Shown here: piece after piece, positions 8,550 through 16,813 of the stretch
How the letters are laid out: each line of letters opens with the position of its first letter
Numbering within the stretch: position 1 is the stretch's first letter
Assembly (NCBI RefSeq): GCF_003026365.1
Contig: NZ_PYOM01000003.1
Span: forward strand, 186,001-250,000
Source: Photobacterium angustum
GTDB taxonomy: Bacteria > Pseudomonadota > Gammaproteobacteria > Enterobacterales > Vibrionaceae
Length of the DNA: 64,000 nucleotides
Direction of reading: 5' to 3'
The notes under the pieces: generated by a model
What the model saw: the letters and a program-made list of their open reading frames with translations, nothing else
Told to the model about the DNA's origin: nothing
Databases searched by the model: none
Made by a program: the position numbers and the translations under genes

Positions 8550-9554
8550 ATGGCTGCATTATTTGAAAGCTTTGATCGTCGTATTAACCAAATCACACCC
8601 GTTTTAGAACAATATGGTTTTGCTTCTCTTGAAGAAGCGCGTCAATACATCGAAGATAAAGGTGTTAAGGCTTACGATATTGTTAAAGAAACCCAACCTA
8701 TTGCGTTTGAAAACGCATCATGGGCATATGTTCTAGGTGCTGCAATCGCACTAAAGGAAGGCGCAAAAACTGCGGCTGAAGCTGCTGAGTTTTTAGGTCA
8801 AGGTCTACAAGCATTCTGTATTTCAGGTTCTGTTGCTGACCAACGTAAAGTAGGTTTAGGTCATGGTCGCCTAGGTGCTCGTCTTCTAAGCAATGAAACT
8901 CAATGTTTTGCATTCCTAGCTGGTCACGAATCATATGCAGCAGCTGAAGGTGCAATCAAAATCGCACTAAACGCAAACAAGGTACGTACTAACCCACTAC
9001 GCGTTATTCTTAACGGTTTGGGTAAAGATGCAGCTTACCTTATTGCTCGTATTAACGGCTTCAACTATGTACAAACTCAGTTCAACTACACAACAGGTGA
9101 ACTTGAAATCGTTAATGAGCGTCGTTTCTCTCAAACGCAACGTGGCGAAATTAACTGTTACGGTGCTGATGATGTGCGTGAAGGTGTAGCGATTATGCAC
9201 CGCGAAAATGTTGATATCTCTATTACAGGTAACTCGACTAACCCTACTCGCTTCCAACACCCAGTTGCTGGTACATACAAAAAAGAACGTCTGGAAGCAG
9301 GCCAAGATTACTTCTCAGTTGCGTCAGGCGGCGGTACTGGTCGTACTCTTCACCCAGATAACGTCGCGGCAGGTCCTGCATCTTACGGCCTAACTGACAC
9401 TATGGGTCGTATGCACTCCGATGCTCAGTTTGCTGGTTCTTCATCTGTACCTGCTCACGTAGAAATGATGGGCTTAATCGGTATGGGTAACAATCCAATG
9501 GTTGGTGCAACAGTTGCTGTTGCAGTAGCAATTGAGCAAGCGCAAAACGCGTAA
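8550..9554 (+). CDS. GGGtGRT family protein
   Basis: 334 residues, soluble. The family signature GGGTGRTLHPDN is at ~253-264, followed by the conserved GLTDTMGRMHSDAQFAG and a glycine-rich C-terminus MGLIGMGNNPMVGAT. The family (Pfam GGGtGRT) has no established biochemical role. The glycine-rich signature suggests nucleotide or cofactor binding; that is inference. The ribosome site GAGGAT is 9-14 bases before ATG 8550. It follows the NifU-like gene by 65 bp and is closed by a terminator at 9591, so the operon is just these two genes, implying a joint role in Fe-S biology. Confidence 0.8.
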   Translation: MAALFESFDRRINQITPVLEQYGFASLEEARQYIEDKGVKAYDIVKETQPIAFENASWAYVLGAAIALKEGAKTAAEAAEFLGQGLQAFCISGSVADQRKVGLGHGRLGARLLSNETQCFAFLAGHESYAAAEGAIKIALNANKVRTNPLRVILNGLGKDAAYLIARINGFNYVQTQFNYTTGELEIVNERRFSQTQRGEINCYGADDVREGVAIMHRENVDISITGNSTNPTRFQHPVAGTYKKERLEAGQDYFSVASGGGTGRTLHPDNVAAGPASYGLTDTMGRMHSDAQFAGSSSVPAHVEMMGLIGMGNNPMVGATVAVAVAIEQAQNA

Positions 9555-9590
9555 GCAGAAATTTAAAATCTTTATTTTCAAATAACGACA

Positions 9591-9626
9591 AAAGGCGGGG
9601 TTTTAATCAACCTCGCCTTTATTTTT
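9591..9626 (+). terminator. Intrinsic terminator after the GGGtGRT gene
   Basis: AAAGGCGGG / CCTCGCCTTT stem with a T-rich tail, 37 bp after the stop. Confidence 0.8.
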
Positions 9627-9702
9627 ATCAGCTAATTCTTTATTTGTTGAATCTGGATAAAAAATCTCTAAAATCCTCGGTACAAAAGAAGCTTGATAAC
9701 AC

Positions 9703-9737
9703 TTATACCTATAAAAATGCAGGCTTATAGGTATAAT
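9703..9737. promoter_or_regulatory. Perfect 11-bp inverted repeat over the ppaC -10 region
   Basis: TTATACCTATA (9703-9713) and TATAGGTATAA (9726-9736) are exact reverse complements with a 12-base spacer. The right arm continues into TATAAT (9732-9737), a perfect -10, about 70 bp before ppaC. This layout fits an operator that blocks RNA polymerase. Confidence 0.4.
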
Positions 9738-9807
9738 CGGCTGTAATTAAGTTATGTCGTATTACATCATCCAGTCTTGCACTGCATGATTGAGTTAAGG
9801 AAACATC

Positions 9808-10713
9808 ATGATCCAAGTAGTAGGTCACAAAAACCCTGATAGTGATAGCATTTGCTCAGCACTAGTTTGTACAGCTCTTCTTAAGGCTCGCGGTCTTGAA
9901 GCAACTGCAATTCGTCAAGGCGAACTAAACCGTGAATCTCAGCATATCTTAGAAGTGGCTGGCGTTACTGCACCTGAACTACGTACAAGCGTTGCTGGCG
10001 AGAAAGTATGGTTAGTTGACTACTCTGATCTAGCTCAAGCACCTGATGATCTAGCAGAAGCTGAAGTTGTGGGTATTGTTGACCACCACCGCCTAGGTGA
10101 CGTGATGACAATCAACCCATTAGAAGCTTGGATCTGGCCTGTAGGTTGTACTTGTACTGTACTATTCAACATGTTCAAGATCGAAGGTCACGAAATTACT
10201 CGTGAATTAGCGCTTCTGATGATGTCTGCAATCCTATCTGACACTGTTGGCTTCGCATCGCCAACATGTACTCAAAAAGATAAAGACGCAATTACTGAGC
10301 TTGCTCAAATCGCTGACGTACAAGATCTAAGCGCATTCATCAAGGCGCTATTAATCGCTAAAACTGACATCGAAGGTCTAACTGCATCTGAGCTAGTTGA
10401 AAAAGATCTTAAAGGCTACCCTTTCAACAACCGTGACGTTGTTGTTGGTCAAATCGAACTTGCTACGCTTGAGCAAGTAGAAGACATGATCGAAGCACTG
10501 GAAGCTGACCTACAGCGTCGTTGTGACGAAGAAAAACTAGCAATGGCTGCGCTAATGCTAACTGACATCACAACAAGCACTACTCGCCTGCTTTACAAAG
10601 GTGAGTGGAACGACACTCTAGATACGCACGCAAAAGACGGCGTTCTAATGATGGAAAATACGTTAAGCCGTAAGAAACAAGGCTGGCCTTGGCTACAAAC
10701 TGTACTAGCTTAA
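9808..10713 (+). CDS. ppaC: Manganese-dependent inorganic pyrophosphatase (family II)
   Basis: 301 residues. It hydrolyses PPi to two phosphates in the cytosol and belongs to the DHH phosphoesterase superfamily. Metal-binding motifs are intact: GHKNPDSDS at 7-15 (H8, D12, D14), VDHHRLGD at ~91-98, and SDTVGFASP at ~148-156. The C-terminal DHHA2-type substrate-binding SRKKQ is near residue 290. Length fits the family (~305-310). The start ATG 9808 follows AAGGAAAC. It is monocistronic, flanked by terminators at both ends. Confidence 0.93.
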   Translation: MIQVVGHKNPDSDSICSALVCTALLKARGLEATAIRQGELNRESQHILEVAGVTAPELRTSVAGEKVWLVDYSDLAQAPDDLAEAEVVGIVDHHRLGDVMTINPLEAWIWPVGCTCTVLFNMFKIEGHEITRELALLMMSAILSDTVGFASPTCTQKDKDAITELAQIADVQDLSAFIKALLIAKTDIEGLTASELVEKDLKGYPFNNRDVVVGQIELATLEQVEDMIEALEADLQRRCDEEKLAMAALMLTDITTSTTRLLYKGEWNDTLDTHAKDGVLMMENTLSRKKQGWPWLQTVLA

Positions 10714-10745
10714 TTCTTAAGTTTTAGTACAAGCCACCAAATATT

Positions 10746-10777
10746 ACGCGATAAGAGCTCGCTCTTATCGCGTTTTT
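10746..10777 (+). terminator. Intrinsic terminator after ppaC
   Basis: Perfect stem ACGCGATAAGAG / CTCTTATCGCGT followed by TTTT. Confidence 0.88.
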
Positions 10778-11115
10778 ACTCCAACACATTTATAGTTATC
10801 GATATAAACTATCATTATTGGCCGTCATTTTATTTTGAGCCAACGTTACTTCCCCCTTCATTCCCATTCTTTTTTTAAACAATTTATAATTTTACGCCTG
10901 ACATTAGAGCAAATACTTTAATTTTAAGCTCATTTTATTTGTATAAAAAAACAACCTTGAGAATAAAACACAGCCAAACAAACGCTATTTATGTGACAAT
11001 TGTCAAATTTACTTAGTATTCCTATTTGGTATACATATACTTCACTTTCTAAAAATAATGCTGCCATTGATCATACTTTTGGTTGAGCAAGAAGCTAATA
11101 AAAGAGAGACAGTTA
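10778..11115. other. Intergenic region upstream of fadL
   Basis: About 340 bp, AT-rich, with no ORF that looks real. It contains the CRP-like site listed separately and must carry the fadL-volA promoter. Confidence 0.5.
10993..11008 (+). promoter_or_regulatory. CRP-like site upstream of fadL-volA
   Basis: TGTGACAATTGTCAAA matches TGTGA-N6-TCACA at nine of ten defined positions, and its core TGACAATTGTCA is a perfect 12-bp palindrome. It lies ~110 bp upstream of the fadL start. Catabolite control of fatty-acid uptake would be sensible; binding is not shown. Confidence 0.4.
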
Positions 11116-12360
11116 ATGTCCATTAAAAAACGTTATATTGCATGTGTTATTGGCGTAGCCATTTCAAGTCAAAGCTATGCTGCTGGCTATCAAGTATCAG
11201 AACATTCAGCTGCAGGTTTAGGTCGTGCCTACGCAGGCGACGCAGCCTTTGCTGACACAGCAGCCGTGCTAGCTCGTAACCCTGCCGCGATGACCTTATT
11301 TAAGCACGCAGAAGTTTCTACTGTTGCAAGTGTTGTCATACCCTCTGTTGATATTTACGATCATAGCTTTGCTCAAGGCGCAAAAAATATCGCACCTGTT
11401 AGTTTTGTTCCTGCGGGCTACTATATTCAACCAATCAATGACAAAGTAGCGGTTGGTCTTGCACTTTTCAGTAATTACGGTGTAACAACAAAGTACCCTA
11501 ACGATTTCAACGCAGGGTCATTGGCAGGTAAAACGTCCCTTGAAACATTCAATTTTAATCCAAATATTGCCTACCGTTTAAATCCACACTTCAGCATCGG
11601 TGGTGGTGTTAGCCTTGTTTATGCTAATGCAGAGTTTGATCGCCGTTTAGGTGCGCTTTCACTAGAAGTTCCTAATAGCCAGCCAAGTGATAATGCAATC
11701 AACTTAAAAGGCACAAGTTGGGGCTGGGGCTGGAATATTGGCGCACTCTATGAATTAGATCAGAATAACCGTTTTGGCCTAAGCTACCGTTCACAAGTTA
11801 ATCTTAACTTTGATGGTGATTTTACCGATTATTTAGGCCCAATCACTGGTAAGCCTAAGAATACGGTTGCGGCTAATCTTGCTTTACCTTTACCCGCTAT
11901 TGCAGAGTTTTCTGGTTTCCATCAGTTAAATTCACAATGGGCGATCAGCTACAGCCTACAGTGGACACAGTACAACAAGTTTAAAGAAATTCGTGCCACT
12001 AGCTCGCAATGTAAGCCAGGCTTCAACGGCCAAGCCGGTACCTGTTTACTGAAAAAAGAAAACTACAAAGATACCTATCGTTGGGCTGTCGGTACGACTT
12101 ACACAATGAATGATGAATGGACACTTCGTTACGGTTTTGCCCTTGACCAAAATGCAGGTCAAGCAACACTGAGTATTCCAGATACTGATCGTTACTGGTA
12201 TTCAGCAGGAGCGACTTACCATTTCAACCCAAATCTGTCTGTTGATATGGGCTTATCTTATATCCATAGTAAGAAAATAACATTTGTTGAAGAGAACAGT
12301 ACGTTTACCTCTCGTGGTAAAGCCTATCTTGCCGCTGCACAGCTTAACTATAGCTTTTAA
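11116..12360 (+). CDS. fadL: Outer-membrane long-chain fatty acid transporter, FadL family
   Basis: 414 residues. A Sec signal peptide ends near SQSYA-AGYQ, and the mature protein is a predicted beta-barrel with C-terminal ...AQLNYSF (terminal aromatic, as in outer-membrane proteins). The FadL N-terminal segment GYQVSEHSAAGLGRAYAG and AADTAAVLARNPAAM-like NPA motif are present. The start is ATG 11116; GAGAGACAG precedes it, and an upstream in-frame TTG (11083) has no ribosome site. It is followed after 35 bp by the VolA-type lipase, with no terminator between. In Vibrio cholerae VolA and FadL cooperate: VolA frees fatty acid from lysophosphatidylcholine and FadL imports it. Confidence 0.88.
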   Translation: MSIKKRYIACVIGVAISSQSYAAGYQVSEHSAAGLGRAYAGDAAFADTAAVLARNPAAMTLFKHAEVSTVASVVIPSVDIYDHSFAQGAKNIAPVSFVPAGYYIQPINDKVAVGLALFSNYGVTTKYPNDFNAGSLAGKTSLETFNFNPNIAYRLNPHFSIGGGVSLVYANAEFDRRLGALSLEVPNSQPSDNAINLKGTSWGWGWNIGALYELDQNNRFGLSYRSQVNLNFDGDFTDYLGPITGKPKNTVAANLALPLPAIAEFSGFHQLNSQWAISYSLQWTQYNKFKEIRATSSQCKPGFNGQAGTCLLKKENYKDTYRWAVGTTYTMNDEWTLRYGFALDQNAGQATLSIPDTDRYWYSAGATYHFNPNLSVDMGLSYIHSKKITFVEENSTFTSRGKAYLAAAQLNYSF

Positions 12361-12395
12361 TGCGTTGTAACTAATAAATTATTTGGAAAAATAAA

Positions 12396-14774
12396 ATGAA
12401 ATTTAATTCAATCGCATTAATCGTCGCGTCTGCATTAAGCATGGTTGGTTGTGGGGGCGGTAGTCAAACGACCGTTAAACCAACCATTGATCCTGATATT
12501 GCAGACAGCTTAAAAGCAGAAACAAAGATTGATTTTGATTTACTGTCAGCTAATAAAACTATTGTGATCCCTAGCTATCTAGGCATGGATGCACAAGATG
12601 GCACATTAGCAACACGTGAAGGCGCAACTGCACCTGAAATAGCAATGGGACAAACCGATGGTTGGAGTACAACTCAGCCTATTACGATTAATTTTAAAGG
12701 TAAGGCACTTGATCCCGCGACTGCTGCAAATAGTTTTTACTTAATCAAATCAGGCGATCCAACCAATCCTGACGATACCACACAGCCAACACTGTTATCC
12801 CAGCAAAACGGGGACTTTATGGTAACGGTTTCAGGCAATAGCTTAATCGTTATGTTGCTTAAACCTTTAGATCCATCAAGTAACTACATGTTCGCAGTTA
12901 CCGATAATCTAAAAGATGTGAATGGTGAATCGGTCGGTATGAGCAACTCCTACGCTTTACTAAAAGTCGATAGTACGCCACCAGCTGCGGCGTTAATTCC
13001 AGCCCATAAGATCACTCATGTAACAGAAGCTGATTTTGAGCAAGCTGGTGTGAGTCGTGACAATATTATCTTCTCGACTTGGTTCACTACTCTCTCATCA
13101 GGTGATGTGTTATTTGCAGCCAAAATGGCGACCGAAGAAGCGATACAATTAGGGGCTAAAAACGTATGGCAAGGATCGGCAATTGCAAACAATGTAACAG
13201 ATGAGCAACTAGATAAGCTGTTTACGTTTTCTGAACCAACAAAAGTTGAAGATAAAGATAAGGTCACAGGGAATATCAGCATCTATCAAGGCACGCTTTC
13301 ACTACCTTATTACTTAGATATTCGTGCAAACAAGTTTATGAATACCCCTTGGCAAAGTGGTATGCCTAGTCTTGCAAAAATTAAGTACGTATTAACTAAT
13401 GGCAATGATGCTGATAAATCTGCCGTTTTAGGTCAATTATCAGATTTTAGTGTAACACCAGAAGATATGGCTGAGGTCGCAACCAACCCACAAACGCAAG
13501 TCGAAGTACTGACTAAGCTAATGGGAAAAAAAATCACCTTAGCGAATGGTAAACAACTCGATCCTGAACGCATTATTACCCGTTACAGTGCTGTACCTGA
13601 ATTAAAGTCCGTTCAAACCATCAATTACACCTTGGTATTACCTAGCAATCCAAAGTGTCAAAGCCTTGGTGCTAACAACGTAACGATTTTCCAGCACGGT
13701 GTTACTGCAGATAAAAATGTATTAACGGAACATAGTGAAGGTTTACCTTCTTTAGCTGAAACTCTCGTGGGTGATCAATGTCGAGCAATTTTCGCTATCA
13801 ACCAACCGCTTCATGGTGAAGATCGTGGTATTCATATCACAGATGCAAACGGAAATACTACGTACGAAAATGCATCCACCGATCCTTCCATGTATTTAAA
13901 CTTGGAAAACCTGACTGTCGCCCGCGATAACTTACGTCAAAGTACAATTGATGTGGTAAATCTTCGTGCATCTATTGGACAATTATTTGCTGATATTAAG
14001 CAAAAACAAAATGATGGTGTAAATACTAAAACCGTTTCACCATTAGATATGTTAAATCCCAATAAAGGTGTGAGCTTTGCCGGACACTCATTAGGTGCAA
14101 TCGTGGGTACTAACGTTGGTAGTATTGCCAATCGCCCAACAATGAATCCTGCCTTTGATCAGCAATACTTCGTGATTAATAAACTGTCACTAGCAAACCC
14201 AGGTGCAGAGATCCCTTACCTATTATTAAACTCAGGTAGTTTTGGTGGATTACTTAAAGCCGGAATTTTAAAAGGTACAATTACTAACCCAACAGAAGTA
14301 ACACCTGATGTGATTGAAACAGGTAAATTCATTCAGACAATTGGGAAATGTGTTTTAACAGAGAAAAAAGACATTAGTAGTTGTTATAACGCCAATATTA
14401 GTAATCAATCTCCTGCTCTTGTCGTCAAATGGACACAAGATTATGTGAAATTTGCTTATGCAGCACAAACAGTTATGGATCCTGTCGATCCTATTAACCT
14501 TGCTCACGGCATTTCACAATCACTCCCTATCTTTGTACAAATGGTCAAAGGTGATTCCACCATTCCAAATATTACAAAGACAACTGAATTACCATATTCA
14601 CCATTTACAGGCACAGAACCTTTGATTCAACAACTCAATTTATCAACAAATGGTGGCGATAAAACATGGCAAGAGTATGCCGTCGGTACACATACCTCTT
14701 TGTTAGATGCAACATCATCTAAAGAGACAACAATAACAATGCAGCACGATATGGCCAATTTCTTAAATAACTAA
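12396..14774 (+). CDS. volA: Surface lipoprotein (lyso)phospholipase, VolA/Pla-1 family
   Basis: 792 residues. The N-terminus is a lipoprotein signal with lipobox SMVGC (Cys19), then GGGSQT linker residues. The first ~220 residues are an Ig-like/FG-rich domain (PITINFKGKALDPATA, ...SSNYMFAVTDNLKDVNG). The lipase domain has the oxyanion segment FQHGVT at ~430 and the nucleophile elbow FAGHSLGAIVG at ~560 (GHSLG serine). A catalytic His is likely near the C-terminus (AVGTHTSLLD). VolA is a surface-exposed lysophospholipase in Vibrio that feeds host-lipid fatty acids to FadL. Operon with fadL, then a terminator at 14789. Confidence 0.85.
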   Translation: MKFNSIALIVASALSMVGCGGGSQTTVKPTIDPDIADSLKAETKIDFDLLSANKTIVIPSYLGMDAQDGTLATREGATAPEIAMGQTDGWSTTQPITINFKGKALDPATAANSFYLIKSGDPTNPDDTTQPTLLSQQNGDFMVTVSGNSLIVMLLKPLDPSSNYMFAVTDNLKDVNGESVGMSNSYALLKVDSTPPAAALIPAHKITHVTEADFEQAGVSRDNIIFSTWFTTLSSGDVLFAAKMATEEAIQLGAKNVWQGSAIANNVTDEQLDKLFTFSEPTKVEDKDKVTGNISIYQGTLSLPYYLDIRANKFMNTPWQSGMPSLAKIKYVLTNGNDADKSAVLGQLSDFSVTPEDMAEVATNPQTQVEVLTKLMGKKITLANGKQLDPERIITRYSAVPELKSVQTINYTLVLPSNPKCQSLGANNVTIFQHGVTADKNVLTEHSEGLPSLAETLVGDQCRAIFAINQPLHGEDRGIHITDANGNTTYENASTDPSMYLNLENLTVARDNLRQSTIDVVNLRASIGQLFADIKQKQNDGVNTKTVSPLDMLNPNKGVSFAGHSLGAIVGTNVGSIANRPTMNPAFDQQYFVINKLSLANPGAEIPYLLLNSGSFGGLLKAGILKGTITNPTEVTPDVIETGKFIQTIGKCVLTEKKDISSCYNANISNQSPALVVKWTQDYVKFAYAAQTVMDPVDPINLAHGISQSLPIFVQMVKGDSTIPNITKTTELPYSPFTGTEPLIQQLNLSTNGGDKTWQEYAVGTHTSLLDATSSKETTITMQHDMANFLNN

Positions 14775-14788
14775 TATCGTCAACTAAT

Positions 14789-14845
14789 AAAGCCTTGGTT
14801 CTTTTCCAATCACAATAACTAGGGAGGATATCAAGGCTTTGTTTT
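14789..14845 (+). terminator. Intrinsic terminator after volA
   Basis: AAAGCCTTG (14789-14797) pairs with CAAGGCTTT (14832-14840), followed by GTTTT. The loop is long (34 bases). It can also serve the converging patatin gene. Confidence 0.65.
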
Positions 14846-14862
14846 ACTCACATTATTGCGAC

Positions 14863-16113
14863 TTACTCATCTCGCATGTACTGCATTAAACTGCTTTTTT
14901 CATTTAAAATATTTGAAAAACAATCTAGAAACTTACGTCCTATTATCTTTCCTTCTCGATAATCCATTTCTAAATCATCTTTGCTACTTAATAGTGCTCG
15001 ACTATTCAATGACTTTTCAGGTGCGATTTGTATAACTTGTAATCCCTCCGGTGGATTAACTAAAAAATCATTCACATCTTGGTAAGTTTTATAATATTGA
15101 GCCAGCATTTCAATAACGTCGATATTATTACTCTGCCCTGCTAATTTTAATAAACGTTCAATATTAATATGTGATAGCCAACTCTTATTACCAAAAACAG
15201 GCTGCTTCAATGTATATTTACTTTGACAATCTAAATATGAAAGTTCTTTCTCTATATCTTCTTTATCTGTAATATGGACAGTGTCTTTACGGTATTGTTC
15301 ACGCCACTGTTCAAATCGGTGACTTAGTTCATGATGAACCGTTTTAATTCTATCTACCGATTCATTAAGGCTGAGCTTATTAATATAATATGGTAAGTAA
15401 CTTTCAACACTTTCTCGCCAATCGTCAAAGATCCCCTTATCGGTATGACTGTCATGATTAAGAGGCTCTGTTCGAATAACAATAACCAGATCTGCACCAC
15501 GTCGCCATGCTTCTTTAGCAGGTACCGCAGCGCTCACACCACCATCGACCCATTCCAACTCATTCATATTAACAGGTAAATTATATAAAACAGGAATAGC
15601 ACAACTCGCACGTAAAACTTCATACCAATCATCTTGATACATCGGCATATAGATATCTTTTAGGGTATCTTTACGTGTTGCACAAGCGAATGCCTGTCGA
15701 TGTTGAAGAGTTCTTTTGGCGGTATGAAAATCGAGAGCTAATTCACCAGAGGGGGAAACAACTTGTAATGCCCAATCAAGATTCATTGACTGTTGTTTAC
15801 TTAAGTACTTATATAAGCTAAAAAATTCATCCGTTGTTGTATAGTTTTGAATAAATTTATAACCAAAACGTGGCTGACGACTAATAAATGAAGATAAGTT
15901 GAGAGCCCCCGCAGAAGTACCTATATACAAAGCGAAAGGATCAAACTCATTGTCTAAGAAACTGTCTAAAACACCAGCTGAAAAAATACCACGCTGTCCC
16001 CCCCCCTGAACAACTAATGCTATTTTTTTATGATGCGCATAAAAAAGCTTTGATGAAAAGTGAGATATCGATTCTTCATCGAAAGCACTCAAACTAAACG
16101 GCAGATAATTCAT
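14863..16113 (-). CDS. Patatin-like phospholipase (RssA/YjjU type)
   Basis: 416 residues, no signal peptide. Patatin catalytic features: glycine-rich oxyanion loop QGGGQRGIFSAG at ~36-47, nucleophile GTSAGAL at ~63-69 (Ser in GxSxG), and the dyad aspartate in VDGGVSAAVP at ~190-199. The family hydrolyses acyl lipids, usually at the cytoplasmic face of the membrane. The C-terminal 200 residues resemble YjjU-type proteins. It lies convergent to volA, so two lipid hydrolases are neighbours, but no co-regulation is visible. GGGG-rich SD (TTTGGGGGAG) before ATG 16113. Confidence 0.82.
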   Translation of the reverse strand: MNYLPFSLSAFDEESISHFSSKLFYAHHKKIALVVQGGGQRGIFSAGVLDSFLDNEFDPFALYIGTSAGALNLSSFISRQPRFGYKFIQNYTTTDEFFSLYKYLSKQQSMNLDWALQVVSPSGELALDFHTAKRTLQHRQAFACATRKDTLKDIYMPMYQDDWYEVLRASCAIPVLYNLPVNMNELEWVDGGVSAAVPAKEAWRRGADLVIVIRTEPLNHDSHTDKGIFDDWRESVESYLPYYINKLSLNESVDRIKTVHHELSHRFEQWREQYRKDTVHITDKEDIEKELSYLDCQSKYTLKQPVFGNKSWLSHINIERLLKLAGQSNNIDVIEMLAQYYKTYQDVNDFLVNPPEGLQVIQIAPEKSLNSRALLSSKDDLEMDYREGKIIGRKFLDCFSNILNEKSSLMQYMRDE

Positions 16114-16187
16114 TTCTCCCCCAAAGGTTAGAAAACACTCTGACGTAATATACGCCTTCCCCTTAATTGTTGGAATGGCTTAAAAAA

Positions 16188-16231
16188 ACAAGTTAAAGAG
16201 AGTAAAACCCTATTTTATCTCTTTAACTTGT
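16188..16231 (-). terminator. Intrinsic terminator downstream of ynhF
   Basis: Perfect 14-bp arms ACAAGTTAAAGAGA / TCTCTTTAACTTGT. Read on the minus strand a run of T follows. It lies 8 bp past the ynhF stop. Confidence 0.85.
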
Positions 16232-16238
16232 CATTGTA

Positions 16239-16328
16239 TTACGCTGATAAGGCTATAGCTGCGTAACTAAAAATTGTCGATATCGTCAACGTTACTGTAA
16301 CTACAGCAATTTTCAAATTACTATCCAT
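16239..16328 (-). CDS. ynhF: YnhF-like 29-residue membrane peptide
   Basis: A 29-codon ORF: M-D-S-N-L-K-I-A-V-V-T-V-T-L then a hydrophobic run ending A-L-S-A. Length, N-terminal pattern (short polar MxxxLK followed by one TM helix) and C-terminal AALxx-like end match E. coli YnhF, also 29 residues. It has a plausible ribosome site, AAGGTG, 7-12 bases before ATG 16328, and a perfect intrinsic terminator begins 8 bp after its stop. That makes a compact single-gene unit and supports the call despite its size. The role of YnhF is unknown. Confidence 0.72.
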   Translation of the reverse strand: MDSNLKIAVVTVTLTISTIFSYAAIALSA

Positions 16329-16813
16329 ACTTCGCACCTTAAAATCACCAGTCTTTGTAAATATAATATTCTGATAATTTGAGTATAGTTATGTTGCGCA
16401 CTTGTTATCAATTAATTATACGAAATTAAGATAATTATCACATTAATATCAATAGTGTATCTGTTGCATTAAATTTGCTACAACTATCACTTATGAACAT
16501 TAGATAGCAGAGTAGAAATAAGCGCATTATTTTGTAGTATTAGCCACAACCACATGCAAATAACCCTTTAAAATATTGCTCTTGTTTTCCTTTTCCCTAT
16601 AAGATAGGAGCAAAACCCAACACCTTTTTGTATGATTTTGTTACAATTTACATTAAATAAATAAATCTACTATCAAATAAGTAACAAAATACTATTTTTC
16701 CATTCAATAACACCCATCGCTAATATAAAATTAAACTATATTTAAACTTTATTTTTATTCCTTGCGTTAATCACTATTACAGTAATGAATAATTGAAGAA
16801 AAGGATACATAAA
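16329..16813. other. Intergenic region between ynhF and the DUF2860 gene
   Basis: About 485 bp, AT-rich and non-coding, with divergent promoters expected. It contains an exact 10-bp inverted repeat, ATTTTGTTAC (16635-16644) and GTAACAAAAT (16681-16690), with a 36-base spacer, 120-180 bp before the outer-membrane protein gene. It may be an operator pair. No known regulator site recognised. Confidence 0.4.
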
